Source of the DNA: Butyrivibrio sp. AE3004 | Lineage (GTDB): Bacteria; Bacillota; Clostridia; Lachnospirales; Lachnospiraceae | Length of the DNA stretch: 64,000 bases | Direction: 5' to 3' | Assembly (NCBI RefSeq): GCF_000703165.1 | Contig: NZ_JNLQ01000002.1 | Location: forward strand, 310,001 to 374,000 | Shown here: in pieces, positions 34,001-41,297 of the stretch | How positions within the stretch are numbered: position 1 is the stretch's first letter | Layout: the number at the start of each line of letters is the position of its first letter | Translations under genes and position numbers: made by a program | The notes under the pieces: model-generated | What the model was told of the DNA's origin: nothing | Seen by the model: only the letters and a program-made list of their open reading frames with translations | Database searches by the model: none

Positions 34001-34047
34001 TCTGCGGAATTACTCTTATCGTTAAGAAGAAAAAGAGCGCAAACTAA
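31042..34047 (+). CDS. Membrane-anchored GH3 beta-glucosidase-like enzyme, permuted domains
   Basis: A 1001-residue glycoside hydrolase family 3 protein. An N-terminal helix (VIIAIVAVLAIVATFVLTG) and a C-terminal helix (ALLAGDIVAALIIICGITLI plus KKKKS) flank it. The GH3 C-type domain comes first (GIVLFKNENNTLPL, IWVGCIGDQGANAVAKAL, VYPFGYGLSYTTF), then an FnIII-like domain, then the catalytic barrel (YDGPMGWSTW, FAGRNYEYYSEDG, YIKHFAVND) with the nucleophile Asp in VESDYFGG near 896. This reversed order is known from rumen beta-glucosidases. AGGAGG precedes the ATG. First gene of the operon behind the tandem repeat. Confidence 0.93.
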   Translation: MSTKKFTRIWTVIIAIVAVLAIVATFVLTGPLYTVMNMYFGKGDAVVKTNPEAAGLDADYYKAEHADAESLLAASQELAERVESEGIVLFKNENNTLPLTENETKISMFGRTSVDPIYTGAGSAATESKPVDYKTAMEANGFSVNGDLYDFYANHEISTKTIKTTMQTGMGPQDVEYTGRGFISAMGAAMFTGDIIAEVPAADYPQSLESSYAQYGDAAVVIIGRVGGEGCDLPTDMSEFATTAEDKNKTYLELDSREIDMLKLVKAQKDAGNIKKIVVVLNTANALEVDFLNDASYGIDAAIWVGCIGDQGANAVAKALNGTVNPSGRTVDTYVSDLTKDPSYVNFDDTYYSNVDGSIGGYESGCFNEYEEGIYVGYRYYETAAAEAMEGNYAGFDYDSAVVYPFGYGLSYTTFDKEFDGTPSYNDGTYTFNVKVTNTGDVAGKDVVEIYAEAPYTKGGIEKSKVVLAGFAKTGEIVPGASENVTITIDSDELASYDYKTNKCYVLDAGSYGFYLSDNSHSWASIDKADAGKYFENELSGEIFNGENKRNSDIVTATNQFDEVSAEFVDVKTDGKPLNFSRSDFAGTFPTAPTDADIAAEDYIKTALETVFDENTDAKTGNVEGSLVYTDKMPVTNAENGVQLINVRGLAYDDPAWDLLLDELDVESVANMLANAGYNTAEILSIGKPATLDYDGPMGWSTWVSANGADAICIGFPAEEMLAATWNVELAKELGEMVGEQGLYNGFNGWYAPAMNTHRNAFAGRNYEYYSEDGLLAGKIAANEISGTMKYGVYTYIKHFAVNDKEDGRNGIATWLNEQALREIYLRPFELAVKEAKADVNYYDENSQLQTATINATTAIMSAYNRIGTVWAGGQYGLQTQILRNEWGFKGAVESDYFGGSAYMDPDLGLRAGNDLMLNTFADGKLTDQSSATGVNAMRNAAHNVLYMVANSNAMQGIVSGSTVSYKMAGWQKALLAGDIVAALIIICGITLIVKKKKSAN

Positions 34048-34078
34048 AGTTCCTCATGGCGGAGGTATGAGTTTAATC

Positions 34079-36499
34079 ATGAAGTATTCAGAAATAGTAG
34101 GCAAGATGACAATAGAAGAAAAAGCAGCATTCCTCAGCGGAAAAGGCGAGTGGGAGACCAGGGACAATAAACGGCTTGGGATTCCTTCCATCTTCTGCTC
34201 GGACGGACCTCACGGTGTAAGGAAGCAGGCAGGCGCAGGAGATCATTTGGGACTAAATGAGTCCCTTCCTGCGACCTGTTTCCCTACAGCTGCTACGGTA
34301 GCAAACAGCTGGGATACTGAGCTTGGTGAGACAATGGGACAGGCTCTTGGAGAAGAGGCAATGGCACTCGGAGTTAATGTCCTGCTCGGTCCCGGCCTCA
34401 ATATAAAAAGAAGCCCTCTGTGTGGCCGTAACTTTGAGTACTTTTCCGAAGACCCTTACCTTGCCGGAAAAATGGCGGCATCCTATGTAAGGGGTATACA
34501 GTCAAAAGGAGTCTATGCCTGTCCTAAGCACTTTGCAGTGAACTCACAGGAACTTAGAAGGATGGCAATGAATGCCGTTGTGGATGAAAGAACGCTTCGC
34601 GAGATATATCTAACTGGCTTTGAGATAGCTGTGAAGGAGGGCGGCGCTAAAACAATAATGTCAGCTTACAACGAGGTGAACGGCACCTACGCTAATGAAA
34701 ACAAACACCTCTTAAAAGACATCCTCCGAAATGAGTGGGGGTTTGAAGGTATCGTAATTACTGACTGGGGCGCATCAAATGACCATGCCCTCGGAGTTGC
34801 CGCAGGCTCCAATCTTGAGATGCCAAATCCCGGACTTGGTTCTGCAAGAGAATTGATAGAGGCTGTTCGCTCAGGAAAGATATCCGAACAGGATGTCAAT
34901 GACAGAGTAGATGAACTATTGGATGTAGTCATGACATTATATGTCAATGCGCAAAATAAGCCGGATACCTTCGATAAGGATGTTCATCATGAAATTGCAA
35001 GAAGAGCTTCAGCTGAGAGCTCAGTACTTTTGAAAAACGAGAATAAGATCCTGCCTCTTAAGAGGGGCGCAAGAGTTGCCATAATCGGTGATTTTGCTTT
35101 TACACCCAGATATCAGGGCGCAGGCTCCTCGCTTGTTAACGTGACAAAACTGGAGACTATTTCCAATATTATAGAGAACTATGATCTTCAGGTTGTTGGC
35201 ATGAGTCATGGCTACAACAGGAACGGCGAAGAGGATGCAGCTATGAAGAAGGAGGCAATTGACCTTGCTTCCAAGGCAGATGTTGTACTTTATTTCTTTG
35301 GCCTTAATGAAGACAGCGAGTCTGAGGGAATGGATAGGAGCCATATGAGGATTCCGCAGAACCAGATAACGCTTCTTCAAGAGCTTGGACAGGCTAATCC
35401 AAATCTTGTTGGGGTGATAAGTGCCGGATCTGCAATTGAGATGCCCTGGCACCACTATTTTAAGGCACTGCTTCATTGCTATTTAAATGGACAAGCCGGT
35501 GCCGGTGCGGCGCTCGATATCCTTACAGGCAAAATCAATCCTTCAGGAAAGCTCAATGAGACAATACCCAGAAGGCTTGAGGATACTCCTTGTTACAGAT
35601 ATTATCCAAGTAGCGAGAGAAATTCAGAGTATCGCGAGGGAATCTATGTGGGCTACAGATATTATGAAAAGGCAGGAGTGCCGGTGCTGTATCCTTTTGG
35701 TTTTGGTCTTTCCTATACTGATTATTCATACAGCGATCTTGAAATAATAAAGGATAAGGGGATTCGTGTCACGATCAAGAATGAAGGTAGCTTTGATGGC
35801 GCAGAGGTTGTTCAACTCTATGTCGGCCTTCCCGGAGCAAAGGTATTCAGGGCTGAAAAGGAACTCAAGGGCTTTAAGAAGGTATTTCTTAAAGCCGGAG
35901 AAAGCAAGACTGTTGAGATTCCTTTCGATGACAAGACCTTCCGCTATTTTAATGTAAAAACTAATAAGTGGGAGATTGAAGAGGGTGACTATGAGATAAA
36001 AGTCGGAGCTAGCAGCGCTGATATAAGGATATGCGCATCCTGCCATGTAGTCGGAACAACATCTCAACTTCCTTATAATGAAACAGAATTAAAATCCTAT
36101 TATTCCGGGAAGATTGAAAATGTGTCAGATGCTGAATTCGAGGAAATTTTAGGACGAGTAATCCCTGATGGGAAATGGAGTGGCCTTCTTTCAGAAAACG
36201 ATGCTATTTGCCAGATGTATTATGCAAAGAGTGGTCTTGCAAGATTTGTATACAAAAGACTAACGGCCATGAAGAAAAAGGCCGATGAAAGCGGAAAACC
36301 TGATCTAAACACACTATTCATATATAACATGCCATTCAGGGCTATGGCGAAGATGACAGGGGGAGCTGTTAACATGGAAATGGTTCATGGAATTGTTAAG
36401 ATGGTGAACGGACATTTCTTTGGAGGCCTTTTCCATGTCATAAAATGGTATTTTAAGAATAGTCGGGAGAATAAAGCTTACGAGAAAAAGCTCGGCTAA
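34079..36499 (+). CDS. GH3 beta-glucosidase-like enzyme, cytoplasmic
   Basis: An 806-residue GH3 enzyme in the usual order: barrel (SDGPHGVRKQ, GRNFEYFSEDPYLAG, CPKHFAVNSQE), nucleophile Asp in VITDWGASND near residue 229, then the C-terminal domain (SVLLKNENKILPL, SAGSAIEMPW, YPFGFGLSYT), an FnIII-like domain and a 130-residue helical extension. No signal peptide is present. ATG 34079 fits the family start MKYSEIV; ATG 34067 would sit right against the GGAGG. It follows the membrane GH3 by 31 bases, so imported or surface-released beta-glucosides may be cut inside the cell. Confidence 0.93.
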   Translation: MKYSEIVGKMTIEEKAAFLSGKGEWETRDNKRLGIPSIFCSDGPHGVRKQAGAGDHLGLNESLPATCFPTAATVANSWDTELGETMGQALGEEAMALGVNVLLGPGLNIKRSPLCGRNFEYFSEDPYLAGKMAASYVRGIQSKGVYACPKHFAVNSQELRRMAMNAVVDERTLREIYLTGFEIAVKEGGAKTIMSAYNEVNGTYANENKHLLKDILRNEWGFEGIVITDWGASNDHALGVAAGSNLEMPNPGLGSARELIEAVRSGKISEQDVNDRVDELLDVVMTLYVNAQNKPDTFDKDVHHEIARRASAESSVLLKNENKILPLKRGARVAIIGDFAFTPRYQGAGSSLVNVTKLETISNIIENYDLQVVGMSHGYNRNGEEDAAMKKEAIDLASKADVVLYFFGLNEDSESEGMDRSHMRIPQNQITLLQELGQANPNLVGVISAGSAIEMPWHHYFKALLHCYLNGQAGAGAALDILTGKINPSGKLNETIPRRLEDTPCYRYYPSSERNSEYREGIYVGYRYYEKAGVPVLYPFGFGLSYTDYSYSDLEIIKDKGIRVTIKNEGSFDGAEVVQLYVGLPGAKVFRAEKELKGFKKVFLKAGESKTVEIPFDDKTFRYFNVKTNKWEIEEGDYEIKVGASSADIRICASCHVVGTTSQLPYNETELKSYYSGKIENVSDAEFEEILGRVIPDGKWSGLLSENDAICQMYYAKSGLARFVYKRLTAMKKKADESGKPDLNTLFIYNMPFRAMAKMTGGAVNMEMVHGIVKMVNGHFFGGLFHVIKWYFKNSRENKAYEKKLG

Positions 36500-36520
36500 A
36501 TAAAAGAGGTGACATAAATC

Positions 36521-37081
36521 ATGACAGGTATAGTTAATATATGGGAGGCCTTTGTCAAAAGACATCCTGCAGCAGCAAAATGGATACGTGAGGGCGGACT
36601 GTTCGTGATCGTCTCCAATCTTATAACCATATTTAAATATATTATGCTGCAGTTTCTCCCCGCAGTTTTCAGAGGTCTTCCTATGGTTGACTTTGGATGG
36701 CCGGGAAAAGAGATCACACTTTTTGGCGAATCATTCAAGTGGAATATCATAGGATACGATGTGGCGCATGGAGGACTTCCTTATTTCTGCGCATATATGG
36801 TAGCGATGTTCATAGGAGAATGCATAAACTTTCCAATTCAGCGAAACTTTGTTTTTAGAAGCAAGGGAAATATATTGTACCAGATAATGTGGTATTTCCT
36901 TGCATTTTGTCTCATCACATGCATAGTTAACTCCATTAACTGCATCTGGGTAGCAGTTGCCGGCAAGTTCGTTCCGGATTTTGTCTATAATATCGGAACC
37001 ACAATACTAAATGGAGGCGTCAGCATGCTGATATTCTTCTTCGTAAACAAGGTTATTTTTCCGGAGGCTGTAAACAAATAA
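36521..37081 (+). CDS. GtrA-like membrane protein
   Basis: A 186-residue four-helix membrane protein with the GtrA-family motif FPIQRNFVFRSKGN between helices 2 and 3. The N-terminus is basic, and a 40-residue extracellular-type loop lies between helices 1 and 2. GtrA-like proteins help move lipid-linked sugars or shape cell-surface polysaccharide. AAGAGGTGA precedes the ATG, 21 bases after the second GH3 gene, so it is likely the last gene of this operon. A terminator follows at 37109. Confidence 0.8.
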   Translation: MTGIVNIWEAFVKRHPAAAKWIREGGLFVIVSNLITIFKYIMLQFLPAVFRGLPMVDFGWPGKEITLFGESFKWNIIGYDVAHGGLPYFCAYMVAMFIGECINFPIQRNFVFRSKGNILYQIMWYFLAFCLITCIVNSINCIWVAVAGKFVPDFVYNIGTTILNGGVSMLIFFFVNKVIFPEAVNK

Positions 37082-37108
37082 AAATGAATACGGAATAAGA
37101 ATCAAAAG

Positions 37109-37160
37109 TTGCCTGCTGCCAGTAGAAAATACTGTGCGAAGGCAATTTTTTTGCTATAGT
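37109..37160 (+). promoter_or_regulatory. Terminator plus extended -10 promoter (module copy D)
   Basis: TTGCCT...CAGTA pairs with TACTG...AGGCAA (37109-37145), then TTTTTTT, then TG-C-TATAGT (37152-37160). It ends the GH3 operon and starts the next transcript. Confidence 0.65.
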
Positions 37161-37234
37161 AGAGCTATGTTTGTTGTATATATGCTTGTTCGCGGAATGC
37201 TGGATATAGTTGGTATAGAGGAGGTATCTGGGAT

Positions 37235-37282
37235 ATGATAACTGTTAATCTTTATTACAAGGGAACAAATGGTAATATCTAA
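37235..37282 (+). pseudogene. First codons of an antibiotic-monooxygenase-like gene
   Basis: MITVNLYYKGTNGNI then stop, preceded by GAGGAGG. The start is typical of ABM-domain quinol monooxygenases (MITVNLYY...GNxG), but the gene ends after 15 codons. The downstream gene at 37328 has no strong ribosome binding site and may use this promoter. Confidence 0.5.
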
Positions 37283-37327
37283 GGATACTGCAGTTGGGAC
37301 GACATTTTCAGGGAGAATAATAGCCGC

Positions 37328-37642
37328 ATGAAGAAGGTAAGAATCACTGTTAAAAAGATAGCTCGATATGAAGATCTAATGGCAAAGTATGAAAACCCTA
37401 TAGAACATGCTTGCTCAATGAAGCTTGCTCAGACTTTTGTCTGCAATGGATGGGAAAGACCGGAAGGATTCTGTGAGAGTGCATGGGAAACTGTGTCGCC
37501 ATTTGTAATGACACTGGCTCATGGTGGTGAGAATTTCTATGATGGTTGGATGAAAAATCCAAGATCGGCAATGATTTCTTGTAACGATGGATTCAGACCT
37601 GTAAGTTTTTTGTTGGAAACAATGGATGAGGATAGTGATTGA
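37328..37642 (+). CDS. TIGR04076-family protein
   Basis: A 104-residue small protein. The start MKKVRITVKKIARYEDL, the Cys residues in HACSMKLAQTFVC, the segment PEGFCESAWETV and the ending SCNDGFRPVSFLLETM match the TIGR04076 family of unknown function in anaerobic Firmicutes. The conserved Cys residues could bind metal. It lies between a monooxygenase fragment and a nitroreductase, both redox genes. Confidence 0.75.
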   Translation: MKKVRITVKKIARYEDLMAKYENPIEHACSMKLAQTFVCNGWERPEGFCESAWETVSPFVMTLAHGGENFYDGWMKNPRSAMISCNDGFRPVSFLLETMDEDSD

Positions 37643-37732
37643 GGAAGTGCTTATGGAAGACTATTCTTTTGATGGAATATTGATATAAAGTATATGATGA
37701 AAATGGACTAAGCAAAAAAGGAGGTATTAGTG

Positions 37733-38245
37733 ATGGAATTTATGGATGTTGTAAAAAACCGTTATTCATGCAAAAAGTATGATACCAGGAAAGTAGACAG
37801 GGCAAGGCTTAATTCAATTCTTGAAGCAGGGCGCCTTGCACCTACTGCAAAGAATCTTCAGGAGCAGCATGTGTATGTTATTGAGTCCGAGGAAAATCTT
37901 GCAAAGATAGATAAGGCTACTCCCTGCCGTTACGGTGCACCGACTGTACTTGTTGTGGCTTTTGATAAAAATAATGTATTCACTTATCCCGGAGGAAAAA
38001 GAGATTCGGGTGTTGAGGATGCTTCCATAGTAGCAACGCATCTGATGCTTGCTGCGGCAAATGAAGGAGTGGACAGCTGCTGGCTCAATTTCTTTGATCC
38101 TGATGCGCTTGCAAAGGATCTGGGACTTCCTGAAAATGAGGAGATTCTCATGCTTCTTGATCTTGGCTATGCAGCAGAGGGGGCAGGCCCGCTTGATAAC
38201 CATAACAGCAGGAAAGAGCTGTCTGAAACCGTAAGTTATATGTGA
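37733..38245 (+). CDS. Nitroreductase-family protein
   Basis: A 170-residue FMN-dependent nitroreductase-fold protein: VKNRYSCKKYDTRKV at the FMN phosphate site, AGRLAPTAKNLQEQHV, then GVEDASIVATHLMLAAANEG and CWLNFFDPD. It is short but complete for the small nitroreductase group. AAAGGAGG lies 9 bases before ATG 37733. It probably reduces quinones or nitro compounds. The region 38246-38357 has no clear gene. Confidence 0.88.
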   Translation: MEFMDVVKNRYSCKKYDTRKVDRARLNSILEAGRLAPTAKNLQEQHVYVIESEENLAKIDKATPCRYGAPTVLVVAFDKNNVFTYPGGKRDSGVEDASIVATHLMLAAANEGVDSCWLNFFDPDALAKDLGLPENEEILMLLDLGYAAEGAGPLDNHNSRKELSETVSYM

Positions 38246-38346
38246 TTAAAGGAGGACATTTCATTCCGATTTTTTACGAGACAAGTTTAGTGACGGACTT
38301 TATGATCAAAGAAAATCCCACAAAGTTGTTCTTTATAGGACCATGA

Positions 38347-38442
38347 AAAATTGTCTGAAAAAAGTCCTTTTGACAGTATTATTTACTGTTAAAAGGACTT
38401 TTTTCTGTTATAGTAAAAATATGTTTTTGTTGGAGGAAGTAG
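38347..38442 (+). promoter_or_regulatory. Terminator plus extended -10 promoter (module copy C)
   Basis: AAAAAAGTCCTTTTGACAGT pairs with ACTGTTAAAAGGACTTTTTT (terminator, 38358-38404). Then TG-T-TATAGT (38406-38414) and TTGGAGGA before ATG 38443. Nearly identical over about 90 bases to 17136-17226. Confidence 0.75.
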
Positions 38443-39153
38443 ATGGGTGATATAAGATATGTCGAAACAGGTAATAAGAATACTGTCTGTTTAAAGCACA
38501 TTTCGGAAGTCTTTTTATATGAATATTATGTTCTTGGTGACAAAGAATATGAAATTTCAAAAGAAGATACACTGATGCTGCATAAAGAGAAGGCGAGAGA
38601 ATTGTTGTCCTTAGGAGATTATTCCAAGTCTCAGCAGGAATGGATAAGCGCTCATTTTGAGAATCCTGTGGATATGGAAGCTATTCTTGGCATAATACAA
38701 TGCTGCAAGCAGCTGGGAGATATCGAAGGGGAGTATTCATATACATCTGATTCCTATAATTACTGCTGCACCAGGGCAGAAATGGCTGCATATTACAGAA
38801 ATCTTGGCTGGTATTATCTTGAGAAGTATATGCCGGATGTAGCTGCAGCTTGTTACATGTATAGTCAGTACTTTGAAAAAACCAAACAGGCAGATTTTGA
38901 GATAGCTTTTCTTGAGAAGGCAGTCGGAAAGAAGGCTGGGGATAAGAGCCTTAAAGGAATACAACAGATTCTTAAGGATAATAAGATTCCAATCGAAGCT
39001 AATCCAATTACGCTTGCACTGCTTTACAAAGCTGCAGAAGAAGCAATGAGCCTTGGAAGGGATGACCAGGCAATTGATTGTTACAGGATGGTTTATGATC
39101 TGACGGAAGATGAAGAGGTTGGAAAAATCATAAATAATGCAGTGAAAAGGTGA
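38443..39153 (+). CDS. Tetratricopeptide-like protein
   Basis: A 236-residue helical protein with TPR-like repeats: ARELLSLGDYSKSQQEWISA, AAYYRNLGWYYLEKYMPDVA, AACYMYSQYFEK and AAEEAMSLGRDDQAIDCYRM. No catalytic motif, signal or membrane helix. It likely mediates protein-protein contacts; the partner is unknown. It is expressed from module C. The next gene follows after 57 bases. Confidence 0.7.
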   Translation: MGDIRYVETGNKNTVCLKHISEVFLYEYYVLGDKEYEISKEDTLMLHKEKARELLSLGDYSKSQQEWISAHFENPVDMEAILGIIQCCKQLGDIEGEYSYTSDSYNYCCTRAEMAAYYRNLGWYYLEKYMPDVAAACYMYSQYFEKTKQADFEIAFLEKAVGKKAGDKSLKGIQQILKDNKIPIEANPITLALLYKAAEEAMSLGRDDQAIDCYRMVYDLTEDEEVGKIINNAVKR

Positions 39154-39210
39154 TGACGATGTTTGCTATTTTTAATCCGGGCAGACAGGTATAGATATGG
39201 AGGTAACACG

Positions 39211-39552
39211 TTGATACAGATATTTGGTACAAAAAAGTGTAATGATACAAAGAAAGCAGAGCGATTTTTCAAGGAGCGTGGCATAAAGTTCCAGTTTGTT
39301 GATATGAAAGAAAAAGGCATGAGTAAGGGCGAACTCACATCAGTTGCAAGTGCCAATGGAGGTATCATGAACATGGTGAATCCTGATGCGAAGGATAAGG
39401 ACGCTGTAGCTCTTTTGCAATATATCGCGGACGAAGACAAGCTGGAGAAACTTCTTGAAAATCAGCAGATCATAAAGACACCCATTGTAAGAAATGGAAG
39501 GCAGTCTACACTCGGGTATCAGCCTGATGTGTGGAAGAAGTGGGAGCTATAA
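39211..39552 (+). CDS. ArsC/Spx-family protein
   Basis: A 113-residue thioredoxin-fold protein of the ArsC/Spx/YffB group. IQIFGTKKCNDTKKAERFFK has one Cys at the active-site position but no CXXC. ERGIKFQFVDMKEKGMSKGE and KTPIVRNGRQSTLGY complete the family pattern. The start is TTG at 39211, supported by GGAGG 7-8 bases upstream. Possible glutathione- or thiol-linked reductase, or RNA polymerase-binding factor; not resolvable from sequence. Confidence 0.85.
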   Translation: MIQIFGTKKCNDTKKAERFFKERGIKFQFVDMKEKGMSKGELTSVASANGGIMNMVNPDAKDKDAVALLQYIADEDKLEKLLENQQIIKTPIVRNGRQSTLGYQPDVWKKWEL

Positions 39553-39642
39553 TCTGACGCGCCTAAACATAAAGATGAAATTTCAGACATCTGATATTAA
39601 CGTGATAAAACCAGAGTATTGTTGATACAAGGAGAGCTGATT

Positions 39643-40038
39643 GTGGATAAAATATGGGAAGAAATGTATGACGCAGCAAAGGCTGTGCTTAAACCCGTAA
39701 CAATTTCTGATTATGTGTCTGCCGGGGAAGTATCTGCTGCGGTGAGATCAAAGTCAGGGAATATTTATACAGGGGTATGTATTGATACATGTTCTACTTT
39801 GGGAATCTGTGCAGAGAGGAACGCAATCTTTAATATGATTACCAATGGAGATTATGAAATCGACAGGGTTCTTTGCATTCCTCCGAATGAAGGAAAAGGT
39901 GCTCCTTGTGGTGCATGCAGAGAATTGATGACTCAGCTCATGCCAGGAAAATATAAAGATATAGATATAATGATTGATTACGCTGCTGACCGTGTGATGA
40001 AACTTGGTGATCTGACACCTGAATGGTGGATTGAATAA
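39643..40038 (+). CDS. Cytidine deaminase-like zinc enzyme
   Basis: A 131-residue deaminase of the CDA/blasticidin-S-deaminase type. The zinc site is visible as GICAERNAIFNM (C/H-A-E with Cys as ligand) and GKGAPCGACRELM (PCxxC). The start is GTG 39643, with AAGGAGAG 7 bases upstream. It deaminates cytidine-like substrates, or a related nucleoside analogue. The next gene follows after 24 bases. Confidence 0.87.
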   Translation: MDKIWEEMYDAAKAVLKPVTISDYVSAGEVSAAVRSKSGNIYTGVCIDTCSTLGICAERNAIFNMITNGDYEIDRVLCIPPNEGKGAPCGACRELMTQLMPGKYKDIDIMIDYAADRVMKLGDLTPEWWIE

Positions 40039-40062
40039 TTAAATATATTTGATGAGGATATT

Positions 40063-40608
40063 ATGATAATACTTATTACAGGAGCATCCCATACAGGAAA
40101 AACCGTACTGGCACAGAGATTGCTTGAAAAATACAAGTACCCATATCTTTCTATAGACCATCTCAAGATGGGGCTGATCAGAAGTGGAAATACTAATCTG
40201 ACTCCTGAAGATGATGATGAGCTAACGGATTATCTTTGGCCTATAGTTTGTGAAATGATCAAAACTGCCATTGAGAACAAACAGCATATGATCGTTGAAG
40301 GGTGTTATGTTTCGCCTGAATGGAAAAATAATTTTACCGAGGAATATCTCCGGAACATAAGGTTTATCTGTCTGGCAATGACCGAGGATTATATAGAAGA
40401 GCATTTCGATGATATCATCAGGTATGAATCGGAAGTGGAGTCCAGGATAGTGGAAGCAGACTGTTCAATCGAAAACCTTAAGCAGTGCAACAGATGGTTT
40501 ATAGATGCTTTTAGTGCTGCCGGAGATAAAATTACCTTGATAAAGGATGACTATGAAAAAACTTTGATGGAAGAATTTTTGCAAAATGCACGAGGAGGAT
40601 GCATATGA
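40063..40608 (+). CDS. P-loop kinase, unknown substrate
   Basis: A 181-residue P-loop kinase. Walker A is ITGASHTGKTVLAQRLL at residues 4-20, then YPYLSIDHLKMGLIRSG (substrate region) and IVEGCYVSPEWKNNF (Walker B-like). It resembles 2-phosphoglycerate or small-metabolite kinases. It overlaps the next gene by ATGA, so both are translated together and may act in one pathway with the deaminase upstream. Confidence 0.8.
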   Translation: MIILITGASHTGKTVLAQRLLEKYKYPYLSIDHLKMGLIRSGNTNLTPEDDDELTDYLWPIVCEMIKTAIENKQHMIVEGCYVSPEWKNNFTEEYLRNIRFICLAMTEDYIEEHFDDIIRYESEVESRIVEADCSIENLKQCNRWFIDAFSAAGDKITLIKDDYEKTLMEEFLQNARGGCI

Positions 40609-41201
40609 TTAAAAGAGATGAAGCATTCGAATTATTGAAAAAATATAACAAGGATCCATTTCATATCCAGCATGCACTGACTGTAGAAGCAGTTATGAAG
40701 TGGTATGCAAAAGAACTTGGGTATACCGACGAGGCTGATTATTGGGGGATAGTTGGACTCCTTCACGATATTGATTTTGAGCTATATCCTGAGGAACATT
40801 GCTTAAAAGCTCCCGAATTATTAAGAGATGGCGGTGTCAGCGAGGACATTATTCATGCAGTTTGTTCTCATGGCTATGGAATCACGGTGGGATGCGGTGT
40901 GACCATAGATGTTGAACCCGTTCACGAGATGGAGAAAGTCCTTTTTGCAGCGGATGAGTTGACAGGTCTTGTATGGGCTGCAGCTCTCATGAGACCTTCA
41001 AAGAGCACAAAGGATATGGAGCTAAAGTCCCTTAAGAAAAAGTATAAGAGCAAAGGCTTTGCTGCTGGTTGCTCAAGGGAAGTGATTGAGCGCGGAGCAG
41101 ATCAGCTTGGCTGGGAACTCGATAAACTTCTTGAAATGACACTTAAAGCAATGGCTGAAAGCGAAGACCTTATCAATGCGGAAATGGCATCAGTAGCCTA
41201 A
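40605..41201 (+). CDS. HD-domain (HDIG-type) hydrolase
   Basis: A 198-residue HD-superfamily protein. Ligands are visible in PFHIQHALTVEAVMKWYA, WGIVGLLHDIDFELYPEEH (the HD pair) and IIHAVCSHGYG, with AADELTGLVWAAALM holding the final Asp. The clade is common in Firmicutes and of unknown substrate. Start ATG 40605 overlaps the kinase stop, with GAGGAGGA upstream. Confidence 0.87.
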   Translation: MIKRDEAFELLKKYNKDPFHIQHALTVEAVMKWYAKELGYTDEADYWGIVGLLHDIDFELYPEEHCLKAPELLRDGGVSEDIIHAVCSHGYGITVGCGVTIDVEPVHEMEKVLFAADELTGLVWAAALMRPSKSTKDMELKSLKKKYKSKGFAAGCSREVIERGADQLGWELDKLLEMTLKAMAESEDLINAEMASVA

Positions 41202-41224
41202 AGTGGAAAAATCCATTCTTTTAG

Positions 41225-41253
41225 TTGGCATTAGCGCTTTAAATTGCTAAAAT
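41225..41253 (+). promoter_or_regulatory. Promoter of tldD-tldE
   Basis: TTGGCA (41225-41230) and TAAAAT (41248-41253) are 17 bp apart, about 45 bases before ATG 41298, which is preceded by TGGAGGA. Confidence 0.65.
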
Positions 41254-41297
41254 ATTAAGGTATGTGGGGGAACGAAAAAAGTATTGGAGGATAGCAA

